From assembly GCF_019112525.1 (NCBI RefSeq), contig NZ_CP077800.1:3658001-3722000 (forward strand): a stretch of 64,000 nucleotides of DNA, read 5' to 3'. The stretch is from Modestobacter sp. L9-4 (lineage in GTDB: Bacteria; Actinomycetota; Actinomycetes; Mycobacteriales; Geodermatophilaceae). Shown here in pieces: positions 18,473-27,822 of this stretch. Each line of letters begins with the position of its first letter. The first letter of the stretch is position 1. A program made the position numbers and the translations under genes. Under the pieces are notes generated by a model. The model was not told the DNA's origin. It worked only from the letters and a program-made list of their open reading frames with translations, and did not search any database.

Positions 18473-19198
18473 GTGTCCGACGACCGGGGCCGACGGCGGT
18501 GGTACGCCGACTACCTGAGCCACCCGCGGCACGGTCCGCTGCCGGCGCTGCTGCTCGTGCTCACCGTCTTCACCGGCCTGGTCGACGCGGTCAGCATCCT
18601 GTCGCTGGGCCGGGTCTTCGTGGCGAACATGACCGGCAACGTCGTCTTCATCGGCTTCGCCCTCGGTGGGGCGCCGGGCTTCTCCCTCCAGGCGTCGGTG
18701 ATCGCGCTGGTGGGCTTCCTCTCCGGCGCCGCGGTCGGCGGCACGCTCGTCGCCCGACACCGGGGCCACCGTGGCGTCCTGCTGCGCAACGCGGTCGCGG
18801 CGGAACTGGTCCTGCTGGTCGCCGGCGCGGTCGTCCTGGCCGTCGGCGACCAGCCGTACGGGGCGGTGCCGGTGGACGTCGTCGTCGCCTGCGCTGCCGT
18901 CGCACTCGGGCTGCAGAACGCGGTGGTGCGCGCGCTGGCGGTCCCGGACCTGACCACGACGGTGCTCACCATGACGCTCACCGGCATCGCCGCCGACGTC
19001 CGCACGAAGGACTGGCGCACCGCCCTGCGGCGACTCGCCGCCGTGGTCGCGATGCTCGGCGGCGCGCTGGTCGGGACGTTGCTGGTGCTCGGTCCCGGTC
19101 CGGCGACCGCCCTCGCGGTGGCGTGCGGCCTGGTGGCCGTCGTCCTGGTCGGGGCGACGCGGGCGGCTCGGGGCACGGCGGGTTGGCACGCCCCGTGA
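18473..19198 (+). CDS. YoaK/DUF1275 membrane protein
   Basis: 241 residues with six or so membrane helices. The DUF1275 motifs VFTGLVDAVSILSLGRVFVANMTGN and GLQNAVVRALAVPDLTTTVLT are clear. Function of the family is not established; transport is assumed. GTG 18473 is favoured over GTG 18419 because AGGAG at 18462-18466 is six bases upstream. Between the ATPase and this start lies GACGAT-N5-ATCGTC (18425-18441), a possible operator. Confidence 0.85.
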   Translation: MSDDRGRRRWYADYLSHPRHGPLPALLLVLTVFTGLVDAVSILSLGRVFVANMTGNVVFIGFALGGAPGFSLQASVIALVGFLSGAAVGGTLVARHRGHRGVLLRNAVAAELVLLVAGAVVLAVGDQPYGAVPVDVVVACAAVALGLQNAVVRALAVPDLTTTVLTMTLTGIAADVRTKDWRTALRRLAAVVAMLGGALVGTLLVLGPGPATALAVACGLVAVVLVGATRAARGTAGWHAP

Positions 19199-19213
19199 CC
19201 CGAGCCGCCCTGC

Positions 19214-20623
19214 TCAGGCGCGGGGCCGCAGCAGCTGGGTGAGCGGCGTGACCACGAGCATCACCGCGGCCAGGATGAACGCCGTCCAGCGGAACGCGTG
19301 CTCGGCGCCCAGCCCGAAGTAGATCGAGCCCACCACCGCCGAGCCGAAGCCGAGCGACGCCTGCATGACGGTGAGCAGCAGTCCGCCGCCGAGGCCGGCG
19401 AGGTGGCCGTGCACCTGGCTGAGGATGACGCCCATCAGCGGCGACCACAGCAGGGCGACACCGACGCCGACCACGACCATCGGTGCCGCCACCCGCCACA
19501 TCGAGTAGACCTCCGTCGCGCCGAACCCGTCGACGACCAGCCCGATCCAGGCGAGTCCGGCGGCGGTCAGCACGCCGCCGGCGGCGAGCACGCTCACCCC
19601 GAAGCGCTGCATCAGCCGGCTCGTGGCCATCGACGCGGCGAAGAAGCCCATCGACATCGGCAGCAGGCTCAGGCCGATCCGCAGCGGCGACAGCCCGTGG
19701 GTGCCGGCCAGGAACGCGTAGACGAACATGAAGCCGCCGAAGGTGATGAACACCGGTGCCGCGACCAGCAGGCCGATCCGCACCGTGCGGAAGGCGAACA
19801 GCTCCGGCGGCAGCAGGGGCAGACTGCCCCGGCGCTGCAGCCGCACCTGCCACCACACCAGCGCGGCCAGGGCCACCGGCGCGGCGACCAGGCAGATCCA
19901 GGTCCACAGCGGCCAGCCGGTGGCGCGCCCCTCGGTCAGCGGGAAGATCAGCAGGGTCATCGCCGCACCCAGCAGGGCGGCGCCGGTCCAGTCCAGCGCC
20001 GTCCGGGTGGGGGCCTTGGTCTCGGGCAGGTAGCGGGCGACGCCGATCATCACCAGCAGCGCGACCGGGGTGTTGATCCAGAACACCGAGCGCCAGCCCA
20101 GGTCGGAGCCGGCCAGGCTCCCACCGACCAGGAACGCCAGCGAGCTGGAGAGCCCGGCGGTGGCGGCGAACAGGCCCAGTGCCCGGGCGCGGTGGTGGCC
20201 CTCGGAGTTGGCGTGGATGCTCGCCAGCACCTGCGGGGACAGCGCAGCGGCCGACAGGCCCTGCAGGAACCGGGCGGCGACGAGCTGGCCGGGGTCCTGC
20301 GCCACGGCGCAGAGCAGGCTGGTCACGGCGAACGTGGCCAAGCCGATCAGCAGCATCCGCTTCCGGCCGAACGAGTCGCCCAGTCGGCCACCGATCACGA
20401 CCAGCGCGGCGTAGACCACGCCGTAGGCGGCCACCACCAGCTGCAGCGTGCCGGCCGAGGCGCCGAGCTCGACGCCGATCTGGCGCAGCGCGACGTTGAC
20501 GCTGAACACCGACATGACCGGGACGACGGCGGCGGCCAGCGTGGCGAGGAGGGCGATCGGGTGCATCCGGCGGGGCTCCGCAGCCGGTGGCGCGACCGTC
20601 GGGAGGGAGGTGTCCTGACTCAT
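19214..20623 (-). CDS. MFS drug:proton antiporter, DHA2 family
   Basis: 469 residues with about 14 hydrophobic segments. The MFS motif GGRLGDSFGRKRML lies between helices 2 and 3, and the motif-C-like stretch around SSSLAFLVGGSLAGS in helix 5 marks an exporter. Proteins of this group expel drugs or metabolites. It is divergent to an XRE regulator across 103 bp, a typical regulator-efflux pair. The substrate cannot be read from sequence. Confidence 0.9.
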   Translation of the reverse strand: MSQDTSLPTVAPPAAEPRRMHPIALLATLAAAVVPVMSVFSVNVALRQIGVELGASAGTLQLVVAAYGVVYAALVVIGGRLGDSFGRKRMLLIGLATFAVTSLLCAVAQDPGQLVAARFLQGLSAAALSPQVLASIHANSEGHHRARALGLFAATAGLSSSLAFLVGGSLAGSDLGWRSVFWINTPVALLVMIGVARYLPETKAPTRTALDWTGAALLGAAMTLLIFPLTEGRATGWPLWTWICLVAAPVALAALVWWQVRLQRRGSLPLLPPELFAFRTVRIGLLVAAPVFITFGGFMFVYAFLAGTHGLSPLRIGLSLLPMSMGFFAASMATSRLMQRFGVSVLAAGGVLTAAGLAWIGLVVDGFGATEVYSMWRVAAPMVVVGVGVALLWSPLMGVILSQVHGHLAGLGGGLLLTVMQASLGFGSAVVGSIYFGLGAEHAFRWTAFILAAVMLVVTPLTQLLRPRA

Positions 20624-20726
20624 GCGGGTCAGCGTGGGGCCGCGCGGATGCTGGTGGTGAGAGCCTGTCGATCCTGGTACTGCCAGACCCCTGGCTGACC
20701 GGCTGTGCAGCCGCGATCATCACCCC

Positions 20727-21581
20727 GTGACGGTCTCCAGGCGCACCGAGCTCGCCGACTTCCTGCGCACCCGCCGGGAGCGGGTGACCCCGGACGACGT
20801 CGGGCTGCCCAGCGGTGGACGGCGGCGCACGCCGGGCCTGCGCCGGGAGGAGGTCGCCCTCCTCGCCGGGGTCGGCGTCACCTGGTACACGTGGCTGGAG
20901 CAGGGCCGGGACATCAACGTCTCGGTGCAGGTGCTCGAGGCGATCGCCCGCACGCTGCGGATGGACACCCAGGAGCGCTGGCACCTCTTCCAGCTCGCCG
21001 GGGTCACCGTCGTCGCGCCGGCCGCGAAGAACTGCGAGGTCGTGGGGGAGGCGGCCCAGGCGGTCCTGGACCAGCTGGACCCCTTCCCGACGGTGGTGCT
21101 CTCCCCGCGGTACGAGATCCTCGGCTACAACCGCGCCTTCAACGCGCTCGGCGGCGACCTCGACTCGATCGACCCGGGCCAGCGCAACCAGCTCTGGTTG
21201 TTCTTCACCCACCCCTACTGGCGCGACGTCTGCCTCAACCGCCGTCCGGAGGCGGGGGCACACCTGGTCGCCAACCTCCGCGCGGGGCTCGCCGCGCACC
21301 TCGACGACCCGCTGTGGACCGAGCTGGTCCGCCGGCTGCGCGAGGCGTCGCCGGAGTTCGAGACGCTGTGGCGCCGCCACGACGTCATGGACCGCGGGAT
21401 GCCGGCCAAGGACTTCCGCTCACCCGTCGGCGACCTGCACCTGGAGCTGCAGCGGTTCCAGGCCGGGGAGCTGTCCGGTGGCGCGCGGATGATGGTCTAC
21501 ACGCCCCGGGACGAGGTCACCCGGGCTCGACTCCACCAGCTGGTCGCCCACGACGTGGGCCAGCGACTGCACGCGGTCTAG
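20727..21581 (+). CDS. XRE-family regulator with MmyB-like ligand domain
   Basis: 284 residues. The N-terminal helix-turn-helix (RRTPGLRREEVALLAGVGVT, WYTWLEQGR) is followed by an MmyB-like PAS-related domain of about 170 residues (FPTVVLSPRYEILGYNRAFN, WLFFTHPYWRD). Relatives regulate oxidoreductase or transporter genes on fatty-acid-like ligands. It is divergent to the MFS gene and probably controls it. CTGG-N5-CCAG at 20674-20686 in the shared region is a weak operator candidate. Confidence 0.92.
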   Translation: MTVSRRTELADFLRTRRERVTPDDVGLPSGGRRRTPGLRREEVALLAGVGVTWYTWLEQGRDINVSVQVLEAIARTLRMDTQERWHLFQLAGVTVVAPAAKNCEVVGEAAQAVLDQLDPFPTVVLSPRYEILGYNRAFNALGGDLDSIDPGQRNQLWLFFTHPYWRDVCLNRRPEAGAHLVANLRAGLAAHLDDPLWTELVRRLREASPEFETLWRRHDVMDRGMPAKDFRSPVGDLHLELQRFQAGELSGGARMMVYTPRDEVTRARLHQLVAHDVGQRLHAV

Positions 21582-21675
21582 CTGTCCTGCGGGCAGGCGG
21601 CGGGTCGGCGGTCGCTCCGGCGACGCCGACCACGACCGGTCGCACACGACCCCACCTCCAGCGAGAAGAGCCCTG

Positions 21676-22080
21676 ATGCCCGCGTTCCCCTGGACTCCCC
21701 ACGGCCCGCTCGACCCCTCCCGCGAGTACCTGGTGCTGGCCACGCGCTTCACCGTGACGCACCACCGCCACCTCCCTGGGGTGCTGCGTGCGACGCAGGA
21801 GCTGTGGCAGGGGATCGGGGCCTCGGCCGGCCTGGCCGGCCACACCGCCCGGGCCGACCTCGTCCGGGCGACGCTGTCGACCCTGTCGGTGTGGGGTGAC
21901 GCCGACGCCCTGCGCGCCTTCGTCCGCGGCCCGGCACACACGTCGGTGGTGGACGCCACCCGGCACCGGATGAGCGCCAGCACCTTCGCCAGCTGGAGCG
22001 AGCTGGGAGCCGCGCTCCCGCCGGTCTGGGCCACAGCGGACCGGGCCCTGGCCGAGGCCTCGCAGCAGCAGGGCCCCTGA
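21676..22080 (+). CDS. DUF3291 / monooxygenase-like small protein
   Basis: 134 residues. The pattern VLATRFTVTHHRHLPGVLRAT, then LSVWGDADALRAFVRGPAHT resembles DUF3291 and antibiotic-biosynthesis-monooxygenase-like dimeric ferredoxin folds, where a Trp and a His line the pocket. No cofactor motif is seen. The ATG at 21676 follows GAGAAGAG at a short distance. Downstream of the XRE gene on the same strand with 94 bp between, so it may or may not be co-transcribed. Confidence 0.65.
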   Translation: MPAFPWTPHGPLDPSREYLVLATRFTVTHHRHLPGVLRATQELWQGIGASAGLAGHTARADLVRATLSTLSVWGDADALRAFVRGPAHTSVVDATRHRMSASTFASWSELGAALPPVWATADRALAEASQQQGP

Positions 22081-22265
22081 CCCAGGGACGGCGCGGCCGC
22101 GGCCCGGCCCCGCGCGTGGTCAGCGCTCCGACCTCCGAGCCGGCGACGACGCCCCCGTGAGATGCACCGGCTGCGCGGCGCAGCCACAGTTCGTGGGCGG
22201 GCACTCGCCGTCCACTGCGGGGAGCGAGCAGACTCCTCCCTCACCCGGTCGATGAGGAGAGCGTC

Positions 22266-22667
22266 ATGCCGTTCGTGGAGGTCCGCTTCGAGGTGACCGG
22301 CTGGGAACCGGACCCCTCACCCCTGGAGCTCGGCGACGCCGGCCCCGTGGCCTTCGGCCGGGCCACGCTGCGCAAGAAGTTCACCGGCGCGCTCGCCGGC
22401 ACGAGCGTCGTGTCGATGACCTCGGCCGGGGTGGGCGAGGCGCCGGTCGGCTACTCGGCTCTCGAGCTGGTCACCGGCGCGCTCGACGGGCGTGCCGGCA
22501 CCTTCGTCCTGCAGCACAGCGGCGTGGTCGACGACGGCGCTCCCTCGCCGTCAGGGGTGGTGCTCCCCGGCACGGGGACCGGTCAGCTGTCCGGACTGCG
22601 CGGCACGTTGACGATCGAGCACGACGAGTCCGGCCCCGTCCTGCACCTGGACTACCGGCTGCCCTGA
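22266..22667 (+). CDS. DUF3224 protein
   Basis: 133 residues forming a beta-barrel-like DUF3224 domain: FGRATLRKKFTGALAGTSVVSM, GYSALELVTGALDGRAGTFVLQHSG and GTGTGQLSGLRGTLTI are the family's repeated strand motifs. The family is related to allene-oxide-cyclase-like barrels and has no assigned reaction. ATG 22266 follows GATGAGGAG. Isolated gene. Confidence 0.85.
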   Translation: MPFVEVRFEVTGWEPDPSPLELGDAGPVAFGRATLRKKFTGALAGTSVVSMTSAGVGEAPVGYSALELVTGALDGRAGTFVLQHSGVVDDGAPSPSGVVLPGTGTGQLSGLRGTLTIEHDESGPVLHLDYRLP

Positions 22668-22764
22668 CCGAGGGCGCACCTCGTGGCACCCGTGGAGGTC
22701 CCCGGCCCGCCACCATCGCTCCAGGCGGTCCGGCCCCAGCGCCAGGACGCGGCGCGCGAGCGGG

Positions 22765-23634
22765 TCAGGTACGGCGGCGCTTGCGGCGGTACATCGACTG
22801 GTCGGCCATCGCCAGGACGTGGTCCGGGTCGTCGCCGGGACGGCCGTGGGCGCCACCGATGCTGACGCTGAAGGGCAGCGAGGCGGTCGCACCCTGCAGG
22901 GGGAGACCCATCCCGGCCCGGGCCCGGTCGACCAGTGCCGCCAGCTCCGACGCGGCGACGTCCGGCACCAGCACGACGAACTCGTCGCCGCCGAAGCGCG
23001 CGACCAGGTCGTCGGGTCCGGCGAGCTCGAGCAGCCGGGAGGCGACCTCCACGAGCAGCTGGTCACCCCGGGCGTGGCCGTGTTGGTCGTTGACCGCCTT
23101 GAAGTGGTCGATGTCGCAGAACAGCAGGGCGCAGCCGGGCCCGATGCCCGGGGCCAGCTGCTTTTGCAGGGCGTCGAACAGGACGCCGCGGTTCCAAGTG
23201 CCGGTGAGGGCGTCGGTGGTGGCCCGGCGCTGCACGAGGGCCTCGCGCTGGCGCTGCTCGGTGACGTCGATGGCCACCACGGCGATGCCGTGCGGCCGGC
23301 CGGTCTCGTCGGTGACCACGCTGTTCTGCATGGACACCCGCCGCCGGACGCCGTCACCGCGGAACCAGGTGCCCTCGTCGAGGAAGGACGCCCCGCCGAT
23401 CAGCGCCGCGCCCACGGCCTGCCGCGCCCGCGGGATGTCCTCCGGGGTCACGTAGACCTCCCAGAACAGGCGGCCGAGCAGCTCGCTCTCCGGCTGGCCG
23501 GTGAAGGCCTGCATGGCGGGGTTGGCGAGCAGGATCCGGCCGTCCTCACCGATCAGCATGACCAGGGCGGTCGTCGCGTCGACGATGGCGCGCGTCAGCT
23601 CCCCGGTCGGCGTCACGGTTGCTCCCATGCCCAT
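22765..23634 (-). CDS. PAS-GGDEF diguanylate cyclase
   Basis: 289 residues, no membrane helix. A PAS domain at about 10-130 (DGRILLANPAMQAFTGQPESELLG) with PAC-like end leads into a GGDEF domain with an intact active site (ARFGGDEFVVLV) and FCDIDHFKAVND metal motif. It should make cyclic di-GMP from two GTP in response to the PAS signal. The allosteric RxxD inhibitory site five residues before GGDEF is replaced by GPDD, so product feedback there is not expected. Cytoplasmic. The first ATG is taken; the third codon is also ATG. Confidence 0.93.
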   Translation of the reverse strand: MGMGATVTPTGELTRAIVDATTALVMLIGEDGRILLANPAMQAFTGQPESELLGRLFWEVYVTPEDIPRARQAVGAALIGGASFLDEGTWFRGDGVRRRVSMQNSVVTDETGRPHGIAVVAIDVTEQRQREALVQRRATTDALTGTWNRGVLFDALQKQLAPGIGPGCALLFCDIDHFKAVNDQHGHARGDQLLVEVASRLLELAGPDDLVARFGGDEFVVLVPDVAASELAALVDRARAGMGLPLQGATASLPFSVSIGGAHGRPGDDPDHVLAMADQSMYRRKRRRT

Positions 23635-23827
23635 CCATCGGCGTGGAAGCGGCCGAACCGGTCTCGTTCGCGCGTCCGGTCACCCGGCCGGGTGACCGCG
23701 TCGCATCGACCGGTCCGGCTCTCCGGCCGGCGGCACGGGGTCCCGGGCAGCGCAGGTCACCGGGGTGGCGCCCGGTCGCGGGCGGCCGACCACGACGACG
23801 ACCGCCACGACGGCCCTGCGCGAGGGG

Positions 23828-23870
23828 TCCGGCCGGCTCGTGGTGCGGGTGGCACCACGAGCCGGCCGGA
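23828..23870 (-). terminator. Strong terminator downstream of VOC gene
   Basis: 19 perfect base pairs (23828-23846 with 23852-23870) around a five-base loop, starting TCCGGCCGGCTCGTGGTGC, five bases past the stop of the - strand gene ending at 23876. Confidence 0.85.
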
Positions 23871-23875
23871 CGGAC

Positions 23876-24331
23876 TCAGACGCCGGCGCCCTGCGCGGCC
23901 GGCTCGGCGTCGGGCTGCGCTGCGGCCGGGTCCGTCCACATGACCTGCCAGCCGTGGCCGTCCAGGTCGAAGAAGCTGCGCGAGACCATGAAGCCGAGGT
24001 CCTCGAGGGGGTCCGCCTCGACGGCGCCGGCCGCGAGCGCGGTGTCGACGACCCGGTCGACGTCCTCCCGGGCCGGGACGTCGAAGGAGTACAGCGCCAG
24101 CGCGTGCGTCCTCGGGTCTGCCATCGGCAGCTTCGAGTGTTGCGCGAAGGTCTCGTGACTCCCCAGCATCACGCTGGCCTGCTCGCCGACCTGCATGCAG
24201 GCGGCGCCCTCGCCGGAGAACCTCTCGTCGAAGGTGAAGCCGAGCGCGGTGAAGAACGCCCGGCTGCGCGCGACGTCGGCCACGGGCAGGGTCACGAAGA
24301 ACATGCGCCCGGGATGGGCGGGGGTGGTCAC
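23876..24331 (-). CDS. VOC-family (glyoxalase/bleomycin-resistance-like) protein
   Basis: 151 residues. One VOC module: MFFVTLPVADVARSRAFFTALGFTF at the N-terminus and SRSFFDLDGHGWQVMW near the end, with a metal-ligand type His/Glu set only partly obvious. Members include glyoxalases, antibiotic-binding proteins and dioxygenases, so the function is open. Divergent to the next gene; the 216 bp between starts shows no clear site. Confidence 0.85.
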   Translation of the reverse strand: MTTPAHPGRMFFVTLPVADVARSRAFFTALGFTFDERFSGEGAACMQVGEQASVMLGSHETFAQHSKLPMADPRTHALALYSFDVPAREDVDRVVDTALAAGAVEADPLEDLGFMVSRSFFDLDGHGWQVMWTDPAAAQPDAEPAAQGAGV

Positions 24332-24547
24332 GGTGGGTCTCCCGTCAGCGGTGCGAGTGGGTACGTCGGGGTGGACCCTCCCGGACGACGGAACTCATCG
24401 GTGACCGCCGGGGTCCCGGAACGGACGGCCGCCGCGCGCACAGCCGGCGCCCAGCGCGCGCACCGGGCGGCGACCCGCGCCAGGACGGCGTCCTGGCGTT
24501 CCGCTGCGCCGCGTGATCGACTCCGCGGCGACCGGACGGGGGCGGGG

Positions 24548-25318
24548 ATGACGACACAGGACTGGTGGCCCGGTGCGGCCGACCACGAGGACGACAGCGC
24601 GCCGCCGTCCCGGTGGACCCGGTGGCTGGGCGTCGGCGCGGGCACCGTCGCGGTGGTGGTCGCACTGACCGCCGTCCTGATCGGCGTGCACCACCTCACC
24701 CAGGCACCCGAGGCCGCAGCCGCGCCGCCGCCCCCAGTGCGGACCGTGGACGCCGCCCCGCCGCCCCCGGTGAGCACGACGGTGGTCCACGTGGGGCTGA
24801 CCGACCCGGGCCCGCCCGGCAGCCCGGCGCTCGCCGACCTGGTCGTCGACACGAAGCCGCTGGAGGGCACCGTGGCGCCGGACCGGGTCCCGCACTTCGA
24901 CACCTGCCAGGCCGACGGGTCCGTGCTGCAGTACCTGCCCGTGGTGATCGAGGCGCCGGTGGCCGCGGTGCACGGCACCTTCACCGTCGAGCCCACGGCG
25001 GGCACGCCCCCGCTCCCGGGTCGGCTCGGCTTCTTCTTCCAGGCGGGCCGGGCCAGCACGCCGTGCCCTGGGGGCGTGTGGTCGCCCTCGGACAGCTTCC
25101 AGGCCGGGAACTACGAACAGCCCCGCATCACCGGGTACGTCGTGCTGGACCAGGCGTTCTCCGCAGCGACCCCCAAGGGGCGCAGCGACGTGTTCCGCAC
25201 CCTGCAGCTGCGGGTCTCCGGTCTCCAGGTCGGCAAGCGGCCGGTCACCCTCGGGCCGCTCACCGTCGGTTCACTCTGCCCGGGGACGACGGACCAGCTG
25301 TGCGTCCCGCTGGGCTGA
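24548..25318 (+). CDS. Single-pass membrane protein with extracytoplasmic domain
   Basis: 256 residues. Cytoplasmic N-terminus of about 25, one membrane helix (VGAGTVAVVVALTAVLIGVHHL), a Pro-rich linker (two PPPPV runs) and an outer beta-rich domain of about 170 residues with four Cys that may pair. No family recognised. ATG 24548 follows GGGGCGGGG; a longer upstream frame is shadow of the intergenic region. Function unknown. Confidence 0.75.
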   Translation: MTTQDWWPGAADHEDDSAPPSRWTRWLGVGAGTVAVVVALTAVLIGVHHLTQAPEAAAAPPPPVRTVDAAPPPPVSTTVVHVGLTDPGPPGSPALADLVVDTKPLEGTVAPDRVPHFDTCQADGSVLQYLPVVIEAPVAAVHGTFTVEPTAGTPPLPGRLGFFFQAGRASTPCPGGVWSPSDSFQAGNYEQPRITGYVVLDQAFSAATPKGRSDVFRTLQLRVSGLQVGKRPVTLGPLTVGSLCPGTTDQLCVPLG

Positions 25319-25373
25319 TCCCGCGGAACGGCCCGGGTGCTGCCGGCGCGAGGGCGGAGGTCAGGCTGGGGCC

Positions 25374-27815
25374 GTGATCGACGAGCGGGCTGACTCCTCC
25401 GTCCGGGTCCGCGGGGCCCGGGAGCACAACCTGCGCAACGTCGACGTCGACGTCCCGCGCGACGCCCTGGTGGTCTTCACCGGCGTCTCCGGCTCGGGGA
25501 AGTCCTCGCTCGCCTTCGGCACCATCTACGCGGAGGCGCAGCGCCGGTACTTCGAGTCCGTCGCCCCCTACGCCCGCAGGCTCATCCAGCAGGTCGGCGC
25601 CCCGGTCGTCGACGAGATCACCGGCCTGCCGCCCGCGGTCGCGCTGCAGCAGAGCCGCGGGGTGCCCAGCAGCCGCTCCACCGTCGGCACCGTCACGACG
25701 CTGTCGAACTCGCTGCGGATGCTGCTCTCCCGCGCGGGCAGCTACCCGCCGGGCGCCGAGCGGCTGGACTCCGACGCCTTCTCGCCCAACACCGCCGCCG
25801 GCGCCTGCCCGGAGTGCTCGGGCCTGGGCCGGGTGCACGTGGTCACCGAGGACACCCTGGTGCCCGACCCCTCGCTCAGCATCCGGGACGGCGCGATCGC
25901 CGCCTGGCCCGGCGCCTGGTACGGCAAGAGCCTGCGTGACATCCTCGTGGAGCTCGGCCACGACGTCGACCGGCCGTGGCGGGACATGCCGCAGGCCGAG
26001 CGCGACTGGATCCTGTTCACCGACGAGCAGCCCGAGGTCACCGTGCACCCGGTGCGCGGCGTCGACCAGGTGCAGCGCGACTACCAGGGCCGCTACACCG
26101 GCGCCCGCGCCTACGTGCTGCACACCCTCGCCAACACCAAGAGCCCGACGATGCGCCAGCGGGCGCTGCGGTTCGTGCGCACCTCGCCCTGCCCGGTCTG
26201 CGGCGGGCGCCGGCTGCGGCCGGAGTCCCTGGCCGTCACCTTCGCCGGGCGGGACGTCGCCGAGCTCGCCGCCCAGCCGCTGACCGCGCTGGCCGAGACC
26301 CTCCGGGCATCGGGGGCCGAGGGCGAGGTCGCCGTCCGGATCACCACCGACCTCGTCGCCCGCATCGAGGTGCTCACCCGGCTGGGCCTGGGCTACCTCA
26401 GCCTCGACCGGACGACGCCCACGCTGTCGCCGGGGGAGCTGCAGCGGCTGCGGATCGCCACCCAGCTGCGGTCGGGTCTGTTCGGCGTCGTCTACGTCCT
26501 CGACGAACCGTCCGCGGGGCTGCACCCGGCCGACGCCGAGCCGCTGCTCGACGTCCTGGACGCCCTCGTCGCGGCCGGCAACTCGCTGTTCGTCATCGAG
26601 CACGACATGGCGCTGGCCCGCCGCGCCGACTGGATCGTCGACGTCGGCCCGCTCGCGGGGGAGCGGGGCGGGAGGGTGCTCTACAGCGGCCCGGTCGCCG
26701 GGCTCGCCGAGGTCGAGGAGTCGGTGACCCGGCCGCACCTCTTCGACACCGAGCGGCCCGCCGTCCGGACCCGGCGGGAGCCCACCGGCTGGATCAGGCT
26801 GCTCGGCGTCGACCGGCACAACCTGCGCGGCGTGGACGCGGACTTCCCGCTCGGCGTCTTCACCGCGGTCACCGGCGTCTCCGGGTCGGGGAAGTCGACG
26901 CTGGTCAGCCAGGTGCTCGCCGACGTCGTCGCCCAGCACGTCGGACCCCAGCCCGACCCCGAGTCCGACGACGACGCCCCGGACGACGACGCGGTCGCCC
27001 CGGTGCGCGCCGAGGGGCTGGACGCCGTCGACCGGCTGGTGCGGGTGGACCAGAAGCCGATCGGGCGCACCCCGCGGTCGAACCTGGCCACCTACACCGG
27101 CCTGTTCGACGCCGTCCGCAAGCTCTTCGCCGCCACCGACGAGGCCCGGGCACGCGGCTACGGCGCCGGCCGGTTCTCCTTCAACGTGGCGGAGGGGCGC
27201 TGCCCCACCTGCCAGGGCGAGGGCGTCGTCGCCGTCGAGCTGCTCTTCCTGCCCGGCACCTCCGCGCCCTGCCCGACCTGCCACGGCGCGCGCTACAACG
27301 CCGAGACGCTGGAGGTCACCCACCGCGGCAGGAACATCGCCGAGGTGCTCGACCTGACCGTCGAGGCTGCCACCGGGTTCCTCGCCGACCTGCCGTCGGT
27401 GGTGATGAGCCTGCGCACGCTGCAGGAGGTGGGGCTGGGCTACCTGCGCCTGGGGCAGCCGGCGACCGAGCTGTCCGGCGGGGAGGCGCAGCGGGTCAAG
27501 CTGGCCAGCGAGCTGCAGCGCGCCCGGCGCGGGCACACCCTCTACCTGCTCGACGAGCCGACCACCGGGCTGCACCCCGCGGACGTGGCGCTCCTGATGC
27601 GCCAGCTCCACCAGCTCGTCGACGCCGGCAACACCGTCGTGGTGGTCGAGCACGACATGGACGTCGTCGCGGGTGCGGACCGGGTGCTCGACCTCGGACC
27701 AGGGGCCGGGGACGCCGGTGGGCGGATCGTCGTGGCCGGCACGCCCGAGCAGGTGGCTGAGGCGCCGGAGAGCCGGACGGCCGGCTACCTGGCAGGACGG
27801 CTGCCCGGGCGCTGA
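25374..27815 (+). CDS. UvrA-like ABC ATPase (short, UvrA2 type)
   Basis: 813 residues, shorter than the roughly 950 of UvrA. Two ABC cassettes: Walker [10 protein letters not shown] and GVSGSGKST, signature LSPGE in the first and LSGGE in the second, Walker B VLDEPSAG and LLDEPTTG. Zinc-type CxxC motifs are CPEC, CPVC, CPTC and CPTC. The size fits loss of the UvrB-binding region, as in UvrA2 proteins and self-resistance proteins of antibiotic producers, so an accessory or drug-resistance role is more likely than core excision repair. GTG start. The IclR gene ends seven bases away on the other strand. Confidence 0.88.
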   Translation: MIDERADSSVRVRGAREHNLRNVDVDVPRDALVVFTGVSGSGKSSLAFGTIYAEAQRRYFESVAPYARRLIQQVGAPVVDEITGLPPAVALQQSRGVPSSRSTVGTVTTLSNSLRMLLSRAGSYPPGAERLDSDAFSPNTAAGACPECSGLGRVHVVTEDTLVPDPSLSIRDGAIAAWPGAWYGKSLRDILVELGHDVDRPWRDMPQAERDWILFTDEQPEVTVHPVRGVDQVQRDYQGRYTGARAYVLHTLANTKSPTMRQRALRFVRTSPCPVCGGRRLRPESLAVTFAGRDVAELAAQPLTALAETLRASGAEGEVAVRITTDLVARIEVLTRLGLGYLSLDRTTPTLSPGELQRLRIATQLRSGLFGVVYVLDEPSAGLHPADAEPLLDVLDALVAAGNSLFVIEHDMALARRADWIVDVGPLAGERGGRVLYSGPVAGLAEVEESVTRPHLFDTERPAVRTRREPTGWIRLLGVDRHNLRGVDADFPLGVFTAVTGVSGSGKSTLVSQVLADVVAQHVGPQPDPESDDDAPDDDAVAPVRAEGLDAVDRLVRVDQKPIGRTPRSNLATYTGLFDAVRKLFAATDEARARGYGAGRFSFNVAEGRCPTCQGEGVVAVELLFLPGTSAPCPTCHGARYNAETLEVTHRGRNIAEVLDLTVEAATGFLADLPSVVMSLRTLQEVGLGYLRLGQPATELSGGEAQRVKLASELQRARRGHTLYLLDEPTTGLHPADVALLMRQLHQLVDAGNTVVVVEHDMDVVAGADRVLDLGPGAGDAGGRIVVAGTPEQVAEAPESRTAGYLAGRLPGR

Positions 27816-27822
27816 GGCCGGC

